Positions 1-7,351 of a stretch of DNA of 16,153 bases are shown here, one piece after another. The DNA comes from an uncultured Hyphomicrobiales bacterium (lineage in GTDB: Bacteria; Pseudomonadota; Alphaproteobacteria; Rhizobiales; Rhizobiaceae), in contig CALTTH010000105.1 of the NCBI GenBank assembly GCA_943908365.1, positions 1 through 16,153 of the forward strand. The letters run 5' to 3'. Every line of letters begins with the position of its first letter. Position 1 is the first letter of the stretch. The translations under genes and the position numbers were made by a program. Below the pieces are notes generated by a model. That model saw only the letters and a program-made list of their open reading frames with translations. It did no database searches and was not told the origin of the DNA.

Positions 1-78
1 AGCGCAATGATGATCCTCGCCATTGGTATCGCGTTCATGTCCCGCAAGGCCATGAAAACCGACAACCGCCCACGTTAG
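1..78 (+). CDS. C-terminal fragment of a membrane protein (partial)
   Basis: The reading frame is open from base 1 and stops at TAG 76-78, so only the last 25 residues are inside the window. They read as a hydrophobic segment (MMILAIGIAFM) followed by a basic tail (SRKAMKTDNRPR). This is typical of the last transmembrane helix and cytoplasmic end of an inner-membrane transporter. The fragment is too short to name a family. A stem-loop starts 3 bases after the stop codon, which supports this being a real gene end. No start codon or promoter is in the window. Confidence 0.5.
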   Translation, partial: SAMMILAIGIAFMSRKAMKTDNRPR

Positions 79-80
79 GA

Positions 81-112
81 CGCAGACTGGCCACTGATGG
101 TGGCGGTCTGCG
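81..112 (+). terminator. Stem-loop after the upstream gene, possible terminator
   Basis: CGCAGACTGGCCAC (81-94) can pair with GTGGCGGTCTGCG (100-112) around the loop TGATG, giving about 13 pairs with one bulged G and one G-T pair. It lies directly after the stop at 78. There is no run of T after it, so it is not a canonical intrinsic terminator; it could be a 3'-end stabilising hairpin. The remaining bases up to 365 show no convincing gene or promoter. Confidence 0.4.
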
Positions 113-365
113 GGCTGACCGTCGCTCACCTGTAACGGGAGAGTATGTATTGCGGTCGCACAGGCTTTGAGGCCAGGGCGCCTGAAGTGAGGATGATAGA
201 CCAACAGCATGGTCCAGGCAGAAGCGTGCGGCGGTGTGAGATGACGCGATGCGGATCAAACGACGCAAGGTCTATAGGCGAATCAGAAGGATTGCGATGC
301 GTTTTGGTCAGACGCTAACGGGTCTACCCATCTCACAGCTCGAAACGATGAGACGAAGATCCAAG

Positions 366-569
366 TCACTCGGCTAGCGTATCAGCGACAAGCGCATTGG
401 CGTGCCCGTGGCCCAAGCCGTATTCCTGTTTCAGCCAGGCAACCAGTTCCATATGCTTCTTGCCGCTCTGACCACGGATGAGGTCTTTCCACTCCGCGAT
501 CGGACGGCCGTACTTCGCTTCAATAGACTGAAAATAGGAAGCTGGACCTTTCACAGGCTCTTTCGTCAT
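366..569 (-). CDS. DUF4287 domain small protein
   Basis: This 67-residue protein matches the DUF4287 family pattern. It has an N-terminal PVKGPASYFQSIEAKYGRP stretch, a central W (IAEWKDLI) and a closing helix with MELVAWLKQEYGLGHGHANALV. Proteins of this family are small, soluble and of unknown biochemical role. I chose ATG 569 because GGGAGAGG lies 4-5 bases upstream; the frame is open a further 10 codons but has no better ribosome-binding site. The gene is divergent from the PAS-domain gene at 774, with about 200 bp between the two starts. It is single and not in an operon. The family assignment rests on recognition of the sequence and no function is implied. Confidence 0.85.
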   Translation of the reverse strand: MTKEPVKGPASYFQSIEAKYGRPIAEWKDLIRGQSGKKHMELVAWLKQEYGLGHGHANALVADTLAE

Positions 570-603
570 GGTGCCTCTCCCGTCTCGATCGGTGAACACA
601 GCA

Positions 604-631
604 AGAGTAGCACAGACTTGCCCGTCGGCAA
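604..631 (-). promoter_or_regulatory. Candidate promoter of the DUF4287 gene
   Basis: On the minus strand TTGCCG (626-631) is followed after 16 bases by TACTCT (604-609), about 35 bases before ATG 569. The match to a sigma-70 type promoter is moderate. It is an inference from spacing and position only. Confidence 0.25.
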
Positions 632-720
632 TCTCTCCCGATCGTGCTTCAGCCTATGCGCACACACAAAAGTGATCGACTTTCGAGCCGCCGCATGCGG
701 CGAAGTAGCTGCGCAACCCA

Positions 721-748
721 TTGGCGAAGATGATGTCATTGTTTTAAT
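721..748 (+). promoter_or_regulatory. Candidate promoter of the PAS-domain gene
   Basis: TTGGCG (721-726), a 16-base spacer and TTTAAT (743-748) would start transcription near 755, leaving a short leader before ATG 774. Both hexamers deviate from consensus. It is the best candidate in the divergent interval. Confidence 0.3.
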
Positions 749-773
749 AGAGGTAGTGGAATGTGGGGCTGCC

Positions 774-1277
774 ATGGAGACGATGCAGAGACGGTTGATC
801 AAAAGCCTGTTGGAAGGTGGGGGATTTTATTCCTGGTCCTTGTCGACGAACCTGCTGACGGCTGATGGGACCTTTGCGCAGATATACGAGATCGATCAGG
901 ACGAGATCGCGAGGGGTATTCCCGTCGAATCCATACTCGAAAGAATCGTCGCGGAAGACCGGCCACGCCTTGCCGAACGGATCCACGATGTCATCCTCGG
1001 CGGCACACCGCTCGTTTCGCCCTATCGGATTCATTGCGCCGGTGGAAAGGTAAAGTCGCTTCTCAGCATGGGATCCTGCGCCAGGGATGCCGATGGCGTG
1101 CCGTCCGTCTATTCGGGTGTGGTGCTTGTCGAAAGGGAGATCGAGGCAAGCTCTGAAGCGGCGGGGCTTGAATTTCACATCGACGCTGCGATCGATCTTG
1201 CGAAGGCGAGGAAACTCGAACTCACCGAACGGTACCTGTCCTCGGCACTCAGATCGCTTTCTGCCAGCGGCGCATGA
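774..1277 (+). CDS. Stand-alone PAS-domain protein
   Basis: This 167-residue soluble protein consists almost wholly of one PAS fold at about residues 12-122. FYSWSLSTNLLTADGTFAQIYEI matches the first strands and helices, and DRPRLAERIHDVILGGTPLVSPYRIH the connector helix and central sheet. GKVKSLLSMGSCARDADGVPSVYSGVVL gives the last strands of a PAS_3-like domain. A charged helical tail follows. There is no kinase, GGDEF or DNA-binding output domain, so it would act as a single-domain sensor or an adaptor for another protein. ATG 774 was chosen because the open frame upstream of it runs antisense to the DUF4287 gene; the ribosome-binding site is only GTGGGG at 763-768. The diguanylate cyclase gene lies 178 bp downstream in the same direction and is a possible partner. 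The ligand is unknown. Confidence 0.75.
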   Translation: METMQRRLIKSLLEGGGFYSWSLSTNLLTADGTFAQIYEIDQDEIARGIPVESILERIVAEDRPRLAERIHDVILGGTPLVSPYRIHCAGGKVKSLLSMGSCARDADGVPSVYSGVVLVEREIEASSEAAGLEFHIDAAIDLAKARKLELTERYLSSALRSLSASGA

Positions 1278-1455
1278 AACAGAAGACGCCTAGTAGAAGT
1301 GGCATTTTCGAAAAGATCCATGCAGTAACGCAAATCGGCCATACTGTTGAAACAACAAGCCCATCGCTCCAAAATGTTGCCCAACAGAATAAGCCCTAGG
1401 ATTCTCATCTTCCCGCTTCTAAATGAGGCCCCGGTAAAATAAGCCGCAAACTGAG

Positions 1456-2307
1456 GTGCCTTTGAAGAAGCTCAAATCGTCCTTCGTCGCGAAGACCTTT
1501 CTCGTCTGTTTCGTCAGCGTCCACGTGCCGCTGATCGTCCTTGCCGGCTATCTGGCATTGGGTTTCCAGCCAGGCGTACTGTCGATCCTTCTTCTCATCC
1601 TCGGCGCCACATTGGTCGGCACCGCCCTATGTCTTTTTGCGATCTGGCGGCTGATCCGGCCCCTCAATCTTCTGGCCGATGCCATGAAGCGATATCCGGA
1701 AGACAAGGGGATTTTGAAGCTGCATCCAAAATCGCCAGACGAAATCGGCACCGTCACGGATATTGCGCGTGCGACACTCTTGCAGGTCGAGAATCTGACC
1801 AAGCAACTGAAGCATCAGGCAATGACGGATTTTCTCACAGGGCTCGGAAACCGCCGGGCGCTGATGGAGCAGATGCCGATCATTCGCGCCAAGGCCGCGC
1901 GTCCGGAAGAGGCCGTGTCGCTCATCCTCTTCGACCTCGATCATTTCAAGCGCATCAATGACGAATATGGCCATGATGCCGGTGACAACGTTCTGATGGC
2001 AATTGGCGAGGCGGTCAAGGATCACCTGCGCCCTTACGACTATGCCGCAAGAATGGGCGGCGAAGAGTTCTGCATTGTCCTGCCAGGCGCTGATCTTGCA
2101 GCCGCGGAATCTGTGGCCGAACGTCTGCGCCGCGCCGTCGAAAGCCGCGTCGTCGAACCGCTGCCGAAAGGACGCATTACCTGCAGCTTCGGCGTGGCCC
2201 AGGCGCGTCCGAATGAGCGACTGCAAGAGCTTCTCCTGCGCGCCGACGCGGCATTGTACACGGCCAAGGATCAGGGCAGAAATATTGTCGTTCGGGCGCA
2301 GCCGTAA
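1456..2307 (+). CDS. Membrane diguanylate cyclase with HAMP and GGEEF domains
   Basis: This 283-residue protein should make cyclic-di-GMP from two GTP at the inner face of the membrane. Two hydrophobic helices (about 14-34 and 40-64) are joined by only a few residues, so there is no real periplasmic sensor domain. A HAMP-like linker with a DEIG motif follows (about 61-115). The GGDEF domain starts at DFLTGLGNRR (125-134). The metal-binding FDLDHFK is at 159-165 and the active-site loop is GGEEF (201-205). RPYD (192-195) sits exactly five residues before GGEEF and is the RxxD product-inhibition site. The enzyme therefore looks active and feedback-regulated. The start is GTG 1456, with TTG 1462 as an alternative; neither has a strong ribosome-binding site. 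It is convergent with the PPTase gene, 30 bp away. Confidence 0.9.
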   Translation: MPLKKLKSSFVAKTFLVCFVSVHVPLIVLAGYLALGFQPGVLSILLLILGATLVGTALCLFAIWRLIRPLNLLADAMKRYPEDKGILKLHPKSPDEIGTVTDIARATLLQVENLTKQLKHQAMTDFLTGLGNRRALMEQMPIIRAKAARPEEAVSLILFDLDHFKRINDEYGHDAGDNVLMAIGEAVKDHLRPYDYAARMGGEEFCIVLPGADLAAAESVAERLRRAVESRVVEPLPKGRITCSFGVAQARPNERLQELLLRADAALYTAKDQGRNIVVRAQP

Positions 2308-2320
2308 GGGGATATTGCGG

Positions 2321-2340
2321 TGGTCGGCACAGGCCGACTA
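2321..2340. terminator. Hairpin between convergent genes
   Basis: GTCGGC (2323-2328), the loop ACAG and GCCGAC (2333-2338) form a perfect 6-bp stem, extendable to 8 bp with a G-T pair. It lies between the cyclase stop (2307) and overlaps the PPTase stop (2338-2340). It could act for both converging genes. Neither side has a T run, so the terminator function is inferred only from position. Confidence 0.35.
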
Positions 2341-2994
2341 TCGGGGCGCTCGGTCTGATGGGCTCGCAACCGCCTGAACCGTCCCTGCCTCCACGCGCAC
2401 GAGAACCCGCGTCGCCCCGTCCCTTGAGACGACCCCCAACTCATCTCCGATATCAACTGTCTCCATCTCGGCCGCATCGATGCGCGATGCAATGCCGAGG
2501 CATTTCGCGTGGGCCTCCTTTGCCGTCCAGCGGGTGACAAGCGTTGCGTCGGTAACGCCCTGAAGGGCCAGCCACTCGGTGGTGGTAAAGCTGTCCTCCA
2601 GTGGCGGCTCGGCGTCGAGGGGTTCAATATCGACACCCAGAGGAAAGCGGCTGAGGCCGATCAGGCAATGGGGGAAGCGACCGGCAAGGCTGATGTGCCA
2701 GCCGGGCGGGTGGAGAACCTGCGGTGCGCCGAGTCCGGTTCTACCGATGATGATCTCATCCGGGTGCAAGCCCGAGAGCCGCGCCAGAAGGACCTTTGCC
2801 AGGCGTCGGCGCAGAACTCGCATACCGGCCTCCGGCTTGGATGCCAGATCCTGCAGATCGGCGGCAGAGAGGCTGGCTCCGCCCGCCCGTCTTTCCGTCT
2901 CTGGCCTGTCGAGGCGCAGATACCAAACCACCGGTCCTTCGCCGGTGGCTTTTGTCAGATCGTCCGCGCCGGAAAGCCAGACGATCGTGCTCAT
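2338..2994 (-). CDS. 4'-phosphopantetheinyl transferase (Sfp superfamily)
   Basis: This 218-residue protein would transfer the phosphopantetheine arm of coenzyme A to the serine of a carrier domain. The superfamily motifs are in order: WHISLAG (99-105), GVDIEP (120-125) with the magnesium-binding acids D122 and E124, and WTAKEAHAK (156-164) with the catalytic Glu160. The length fits the Sfp/EntD type. The start ATG 2992-2994 overlaps the stop of the upstream NRPS gene in an ATGA junction. No Shine-Dalgarno sequence precedes it, so translation is probably coupled. This placement makes the LGGHSL carrier domain of the NRPS the expected substrate. It ends in a hairpin shared with the convergent cyclase gene. 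Assignment to the superfamily is firm; substrate choice is inferred from context. Confidence 0.9.
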   Translation of the reverse strand: MSTIVWLSGADDLTKATGEGPVVWYLRLDRPETERRAGGASLSAADLQDLASKPEAGMRVLRRRLAKVLLARLSGLHPDEIIIGRTGLGAPQVLHPPGWHISLAGRFPHCLIGLSRFPLGVDIEPLDAEPPLEDSFTTTEWLALQGVTDATLVTRWTAKEAHAKCLGIASRIDAAEMETVDIGDELGVVSRDGATRVLVRVEAGTVQAVASPSDRAPR

Positions 2995-5900
2995 GCGCCG
3001 CGCACAGGTTGCGCCGGAGAGCCTTCCCAGGAGGTGCCGGTGGGTAGCGTTTCGCCCTTCATGACGACCGAAAGGTCGCCGAGCTGCGCGTCCTCGCCGA
3101 TTTCGGCATCGTAGAGCACGATGGCGTAGGAGCCGATCACCGCGCGGTCTCCCACCGTGACGCTGCTGACCTTCATCACCCGGTCCTCGAAGAGATGGGT
3201 CTGCAGGCCGGAGAACTCGTTCAGCGCCACCTCGTCGCCGATGCGCACCAGATCGTGCTCGGTGACATCGGTCGTGTCGATGAAGCAATCGCGGCCGATC
3301 TTGCAGCCGAGAAGACGCAGATAGGCCGAGATCCACGGCGTGCCCCGCAAGGGCTGCAGAAGGTTCGGCACCGCAAGGTTCTCATAGGTCGCCGTCACCA
3401 GTTCGGTGCGCCAGACGAAGGTGCTCCACAGCGGCTTGGTCGTCGGCTTGTAGCGCCCCATCACCAGCCACTTCAGCGCCACGACCGAGAGACCAGAGGC
3501 CAGCGCGAAGCCGATATAGAGGAAGGGGAAGACGGCCGCGATCAGCGTCTGGCTGTCGTCGTAGTCCTGAATATCACCAACGATGGAGAAGAGGATGCTG
3601 AAGAAGGCGAGAAACAGGGTGAGCGGCAGGATCACGCGGATCGCCTCGATCGCCAGGCGCATGGCGACCAGCCGCGGCCGCGGGTTGAAGCGCGCACCCT
3701 CGTCGAACAGGCCGACGGCCTGGCGCACGGGAAGCGAAATGGGCGGCGAGCCGAACCATGTGCCGTCGGGCTTTTCGGCCCCGCCATCCGATGGCGGCTT
3801 GGAGAGCACGCCAATCAGCGTACCATCGGCAATCCTGGCCCCGGTCGGCAGCACGGCGGAGTTGCCGATGAAGGAACGCCGGCCAATTCTGGTATGCGCA
3901 AGCTCGATGATGCCCGGCTCGTGGCGCGCCGCGCCAAAGACCACGCCATCGGCAATGAAGCTCTCCGGCCCGATATCGACGAGATCGGGCACGATTTTTG
4001 CGGCGGTGGAAATCTCGGCACGCTTGCCGATCCTGACGCCCAATGCGCGATACCAAGGCAGCACATAAAGGGTGGCATAGATCGGATGCAGCAGTGCCAG
4101 CGCCAGATCCGTCACCTGCTGGACAAACCAGAAGCGCAGATAGAACCAGCTGTGGATCGAGTAGCGCCCCGGCCGCACCGGTCCGAGGATCAGGCGCTTG
4201 GCAAAAACGGTCAGAACGCACATCAGCACGATATAGGTCAGTGCCAGGAAGGGCGAAATCAGCAGGTAGGAATAGCCATCCGTGTTCCAGTCGATTTCGA
4301 TCATCGCGATCAGACCGGGCGCAATCGGCAGGATGGCCACCACGGGAAGAAGGGCAGCGGCGATGAACAGTCCCACGCCAACCAGGAAGCGGCGCAGGAA
4401 GCCCGCCTCGTCATCGCGCCGGGCAACGCGGCCCGTGGCGGCGCATTTGGCCGGAGAACCGTTCCAGCTTTCGCCAGCCGGGATCGACTGGTTCATCGGC
4501 AGCGAAGACAGATCCTCAAGCGCTGCGGCATCGCCCACCACGCAGTTGCGCCCGATCACCGCCATGGTGCCGATGGAGGCGCTACGACCGATCTTGACCG
4601 GGCCGAGGCGCAAGAGGCCGCGCTCGACGGAGCTGGTGGCGAGCATGGCATAATCGCTGACGATGGCATCATCGCCGATGCTCACGAGATCGGCGGTATC
4701 GATGGCAACGGTGCCGATAAAGGCACGGCGACCAATCCTGGCGCCCAGCAGTCGGTAATAGAAGCGGATCATCGGCGTGCCGCTGAGATAGGGCGTCGCG
4801 ATGACGTCGGAGAGGCGGCGCACGAACCACCAGCGCAGATAATAGCTGCCCCACAAGGGATAATCGCCCGCCTTGTAGCGGCCGATCACCAGCCATTTGA
4901 CGAGGATGGCAAAGACCATGCCGAGGGGCGGAATGAGAATAAAGCTCAAGCCGCTCAACAGCAGGGCCGAAACGCGGCCGAAATCTTCGACCAGATAGGT
5001 ATAGGCGAGATAGGGGAAGAACCACTGCAGCCCGGCCACCGCATAGATCGGCACCAGCGCGATGGTCTGCAGCGTCCAGCAGAGGCGCTTCTGGAACGTG
5101 CTGACACGGTGGAAGGGTTCGAGGGCGGCACTCTCGGCCATCACGTGCTCACCCAGGCGCGCGGCAAGCCGGCGGATCGTCGGTGCGGCGTAAAGATCCT
5201 GAATGGACACGCCGGAGAGACCGGGCGCCTTGCGCATGGCCGACGCCAGACGCGCGGCTTTCAACGAATGGCCGCCGAGATCCTCGAAGAGATCATCCTC
5301 GACCGAGACCTTCTGCGGCGCGAAAGCCTCCGACCAGATGGCATGAAGCTGGATTTCGAGCGGCGTCTGCGGCGCGACAGCTTCGCGATCCGAGGATGCC
5401 ACCACTACAGGGCGTTGAAGCGCCTTGCGGTCCACCTTGCCGGAGGCGGGCAGCGTCGGCAGCGCATCGAGTATCTGGTAGGCGGCGGGCCGCATATAGT
5501 TCGGCAACCGGTCGGCCACCCGCTTGCGGGCAGCATCGATATCGATCACCGCGCTGCCGCGCGCCACCAGGAAGGCGGCGAGAAGCTCGGCCCCGTCCTC
5601 ATCGCGGAAGAGATGCACCACGGCCTGCGCCACGGCAGAATCCTCGGCAATCACCGCTTCGATCTCGGCAAGCTCGACGCGGAAACCACGGATCTTCACC
5701 TGCGTATCGATGCGCCCCATGAATTCGATATCGCCGACGGCATCGAGCCGCACGAGATCGCCGGAGCGATAGATCCGCGCTGGCTCCCCATCCGGCCCGT
5801 CGAAGGGCGTCATGACGAATTTGTCTGCGGTGAGATCGGGGCGGTTCACATAGCCGGAACTGACCCCCGGTCCGCCGATCACGAGCTCGCCTTCGGCGCC

Positions 5901-7007
5901 GGCATTCACCGGCCAGAGCTTGTCATCGACGATCCAGGCGGTGTAGCCCGGCAGCGGCCGGCCGATGGTGACGCGGCGGCCAGGCTGCACTTCCGTCCAT
6001 GTGGCCGTCACCGTCGTTTCGGTCGGGCCATAGGTGTTGAGAATGCGAAGGCCGGGGCGCGCCCAGCGGTTCACCAGATCCGGCGGGCAGGCTTCGCCGC
6101 CGAGATTGACGATGCGCAACGTCGGAAGCTCGGTTTCCACCAGCGTGAAGAGCGATGGCACCACGTGCCAGACGGTGATGCCTTCCTCGGCGAGCGTGAT
6201 CGCAACATCCGGGCCCGCTCTGTGCAGCGCTTCGTTGGCAACCAATAGTTCGGCACCGGCGGAAAAGGCGCTCCACATCGTCTCGATCGACATGTCGAAG
6301 GCCACGCTGAAGCCGCCGAACACCTTGTCGGTGTCCTCGATCGCCAGGATCGCGCCTTCGGCCCGCAGAAAATGGCAGGCGCTGCGGTGAGAGATCATCA
6401 CCCCCTTGGGGCGACCGGTCGTTCCGGAGGTGTAGATGATATAGGCGAGATCGTCGGGAGACGCGCCGATTTCGGCTCGCGTGATCGGCAACGCATCCTG
6501 TGCCGCAAGATCGCCCAGCGTCTCGTTGACCACCAGCGTCTGCGCCCGCATGGCACCGGCACGTTCGGCATCGGTCACGATCAGGGTGGCGCCGCTATCT
6601 TCGGCAATGAAATCGATACGGTCCTGCGGATAGGTCCAGTCCACCGGCACATAGCAGGCGCCGGCCCAGAGCGTACCGAGGATCGCCATATATTGATCGA
6701 GCCCGCGCGGCAGGCAGATGACGACACGATCGCCGCGTCTCACCCCCATGGCCTGCAGCGTGCGGGCAAAGCGCGTGGCACGTTCGGCCAGTTGCTCATA
6801 GGTCAACTCGGTCCGACGGCTATATTCCGGGTCGTTTCCCAGAAGCCTTAAAGCACATTTGGAGGGATAGCGTTTGGCCGTCTGCTCAAAGATGTCCTGC
6901 AACATCTCGTCTCTGGCATAAGGTTCATCTTCTCGGACGGGAAGGGATGGGGCAATAGGCGCGAAGACAGTGAGTTCCAACGGCCTTCCGGCCACATTCT
7001 GATCCAT
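2991..7007 (-). CDS. Pls/PosA-family NRPS: adenylation-carrier-membrane synthetase
   Basis: This 1338-residue single-module synthetase has an adenylation domain at about 25-535: YTSGTTGRPKG (192-202), NTYGPTETT (324-332), YRSGDLVR (413-420), GRIDTQVKIRGFR (431-443) and LPASGKVDRKAL with Lys524. The carrier domain (about 545-620) has LGGHSL with attachment Ser581. The rest (about 635-1338) has no HHxxxDG condensation domain and no thioesterase. It is three tandem repeats, each with two membrane helices, a PLW/basic aromatic segment, left-handed beta-helix hexapeptides (LLGARIGRRAFIG) and a closing W-x-GSP (about 848, 1084, 1327). This is the family of epsilon-poly-L-lysine synthetase (Pls) and PosA, which polymerise a basic amino acid at the membrane. 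Pocket residues suggest a basic substrate (inference). ATG 7007 is preceded by GGTGA; a TTG at 7022 has no ribosome-binding site. The next gene encodes its likely activating PPTase. Confidence 0.92.
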   Translation of the reverse strand: MDQNVAGRPLELTVFAPIAPSLPVREDEPYARDEMLQDIFEQTAKRYPSKCALRLLGNDPEYSRRTELTYEQLAERATRFARTLQAMGVRRGDRVVICLPRGLDQYMAILGTLWAGACYVPVDWTYPQDRIDFIAEDSGATLIVTDAERAGAMRAQTLVVNETLGDLAAQDALPITRAEIGASPDDLAYIIYTSGTTGRPKGVMISHRSACHFLRAEGAILAIEDTDKVFGGFSVAFDMSIETMWSAFSAGAELLVANEALHRAGPDVAITLAEEGITVWHVVPSLFTLVETELPTLRIVNLGGEACPPDLVNRWARPGLRILNTYGPTETTVTATWTEVQPGRRVTIGRPLPGYTAWIVDDKLWPVNAGAEGELVIGGPGVSSGYVNRPDLTADKFVMTPFDGPDGEPARIYRSGDLVRLDAVGDIEFMGRIDTQVKIRGFRVELAEIEAVIAEDSAVAQAVVHLFRDEDGAELLAAFLVARGSAVIDIDAARKRVADRLPNYMRPAAYQILDALPTLPASGKVDRKALQRPVVVASSDREAVAPQTPLEIQLHAIWSEAFAPQKVSVEDDLFEDLGGHSLKAARLASAMRKAPGLSGVSIQDLYAAPTIRRLAARLGEHVMAESAALEPFHRVSTFQKRLCWTLQTIALVPIYAVAGLQWFFPYLAYTYLVEDFGRVSALLLSGLSFILIPPLGMVFAILVKWLVIGRYKAGDYPLWGSYYLRWWFVRRLSDVIATPYLSGTPMIRFYYRLLGARIGRRAFIGTVAIDTADLVSIGDDAIVSDYAMLATSSVERGLLRLGPVKIGRSASIGTMAVIGRNCVVGDAAALEDLSSLPMNQSIPAGESWNGSPAKCAATGRVARRDDEAGFLRRFLVGVGLFIAAALLPVVAILPIAPGLIAMIEIDWNTDGYSYLLISPFLALTYIVLMCVLTVFAKRLILGPVRPGRYSIHSWFYLRFWFVQQVTDLALALLHPIYATLYVLPWYRALGVRIGKRAEISTAAKIVPDLVDIGPESFIADGVVFGAARHEPGIIELAHTRIGRRSFIGNSAVLPTGARIADGTLIGVLSKPPSDGGAEKPDGTWFGSPPISLPVRQAVGLFDEGARFNPRPRLVAMRLAIEAIRVILPLTLFLAFFSILFSIVGDIQDYDDSQTLIAAVFPFLYIGFALASGLSVVALKWLVMGRYKPTTKPLWSTFVWRTELVTATYENLAVPNLLQPLRGTPWISAYLRLLGCKIGRDCFIDTTDVTEHDLVRIGDEVALNEFSGLQTHLFEDRVMKVSSVTVGDRAVIGSYAIVLYDAEIGEDAQLGDLSVVMKGETLPTGTSWEGSPAQPVRGA

Positions 7008-7027
7008 GAAATCACCAAACAATATAA

Positions 7028-7048
7028 GGCGGCATCTGAAATGCCGCC
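7028..7048. promoter_or_regulatory. Perfect 8-bp inverted repeat in the NRPS leader
   Basis: GGCGGCAT (7028-7035) and ATGCCGCC (7041-7048) flank a 5-base spacer (CTGAA), 21 bases before the NRPS start ATG. Further A/T-rich bases (TATA on each side) frame it. It could be a protein-binding operator or an RNA hairpin in the 5' leader, or a terminator for the genes upstream (7145-8043) read on the same strand. The T content after it on that strand (TTATATTG) is weak. Confidence 0.45.
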
Positions 7049-7144
7049 GCTATACATCATTTGGAATTGCGCCGAAAGAAGGTGCAAAAAAGAAGCTGAA
7101 AGCAGAATTTTTAGGCAACGACGAGCGCTATTGGCGACAGTCGC

Positions 7145-7351
7145 TCAACCCCGCCGTTGGTGGCGCGCCCGAAGCCAAAATACCAGGAAGAAAGCCAGCA
7201 CCGCTGCGACATCGAAGGCCGCCGCCAGCCATACCGAATAGGTGTTGGCAAGCCATAGCGTCACCGTCGGTATTATGTAGAACAGAAACCCGAAGCCGAG
7301 GATGATGGCAATGGCGGCAATGGCGGCCGATGTCGTATCCTTGCTGCTCAT
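7145..7351 (-). CDS. Small two-helix membrane protein
   Basis: This 68-residue protein has two hydrophobic helices, about 10-33 (AIAAIAIILGFGFLFYIIPTV) and 38-60 (YSVWLAAAFDVAAVLAFFLVFWL), and ends in a basic tail (RARHQRRG), suggesting both termini lie in the cytoplasm. I do not recognise a named family. The ATG 7351 overlaps the TGA of the GNAT gene in an ATGA junction. No clear Shine-Dalgarno sequence precedes it, so it is probably translated by coupling to that gene. An upstream open frame in the same phase (to 7441) is antisense-free but lies inside the GNAT gene and is not needed. It ends 138 bp before the NRPS start on the same strand, so it may belong to the same transcription unit. 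Its role is unknown. Confidence 0.75.
   Translation of the reverse strand: MSSKDTTSAAIAAIAIILGFGFLFYIIPTVTLWLANTYSVWLAAAFDVAAVLAFFLVFWLRARHQRRG

Noticed and set aside
145..318. 57-codon plus-strand frame with GGGAGAG just before its ATG
   Set aside because: The product is rich in Arg and Cys with no hydrophobic core or known motif, and the Shine-Dalgarno spacing is too tight. Chance is the simpler explanation.
402..773. N-terminal extension of the PAS-domain gene
   Set aside because: It runs antisense over the DUF4287 gene and the promoter interval and has no domain; the PAS fold begins after ATG 774.
3195..6248. Open frame of 1017 codons on the plus strand
   Set aside because: It is the antisense shadow of the synthetase gene. 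Its composition is rich in Arg, His, Asp and Gln as expected for the reverse frame of high-GC coding DNA, and no domain is recognisable.
7020..7022. TTG start giving the synthetase five more residues
   Set aside because: It has no ribosome-binding site; ATG 7007 has GGTGA at a workable distance and all domains lie after it.
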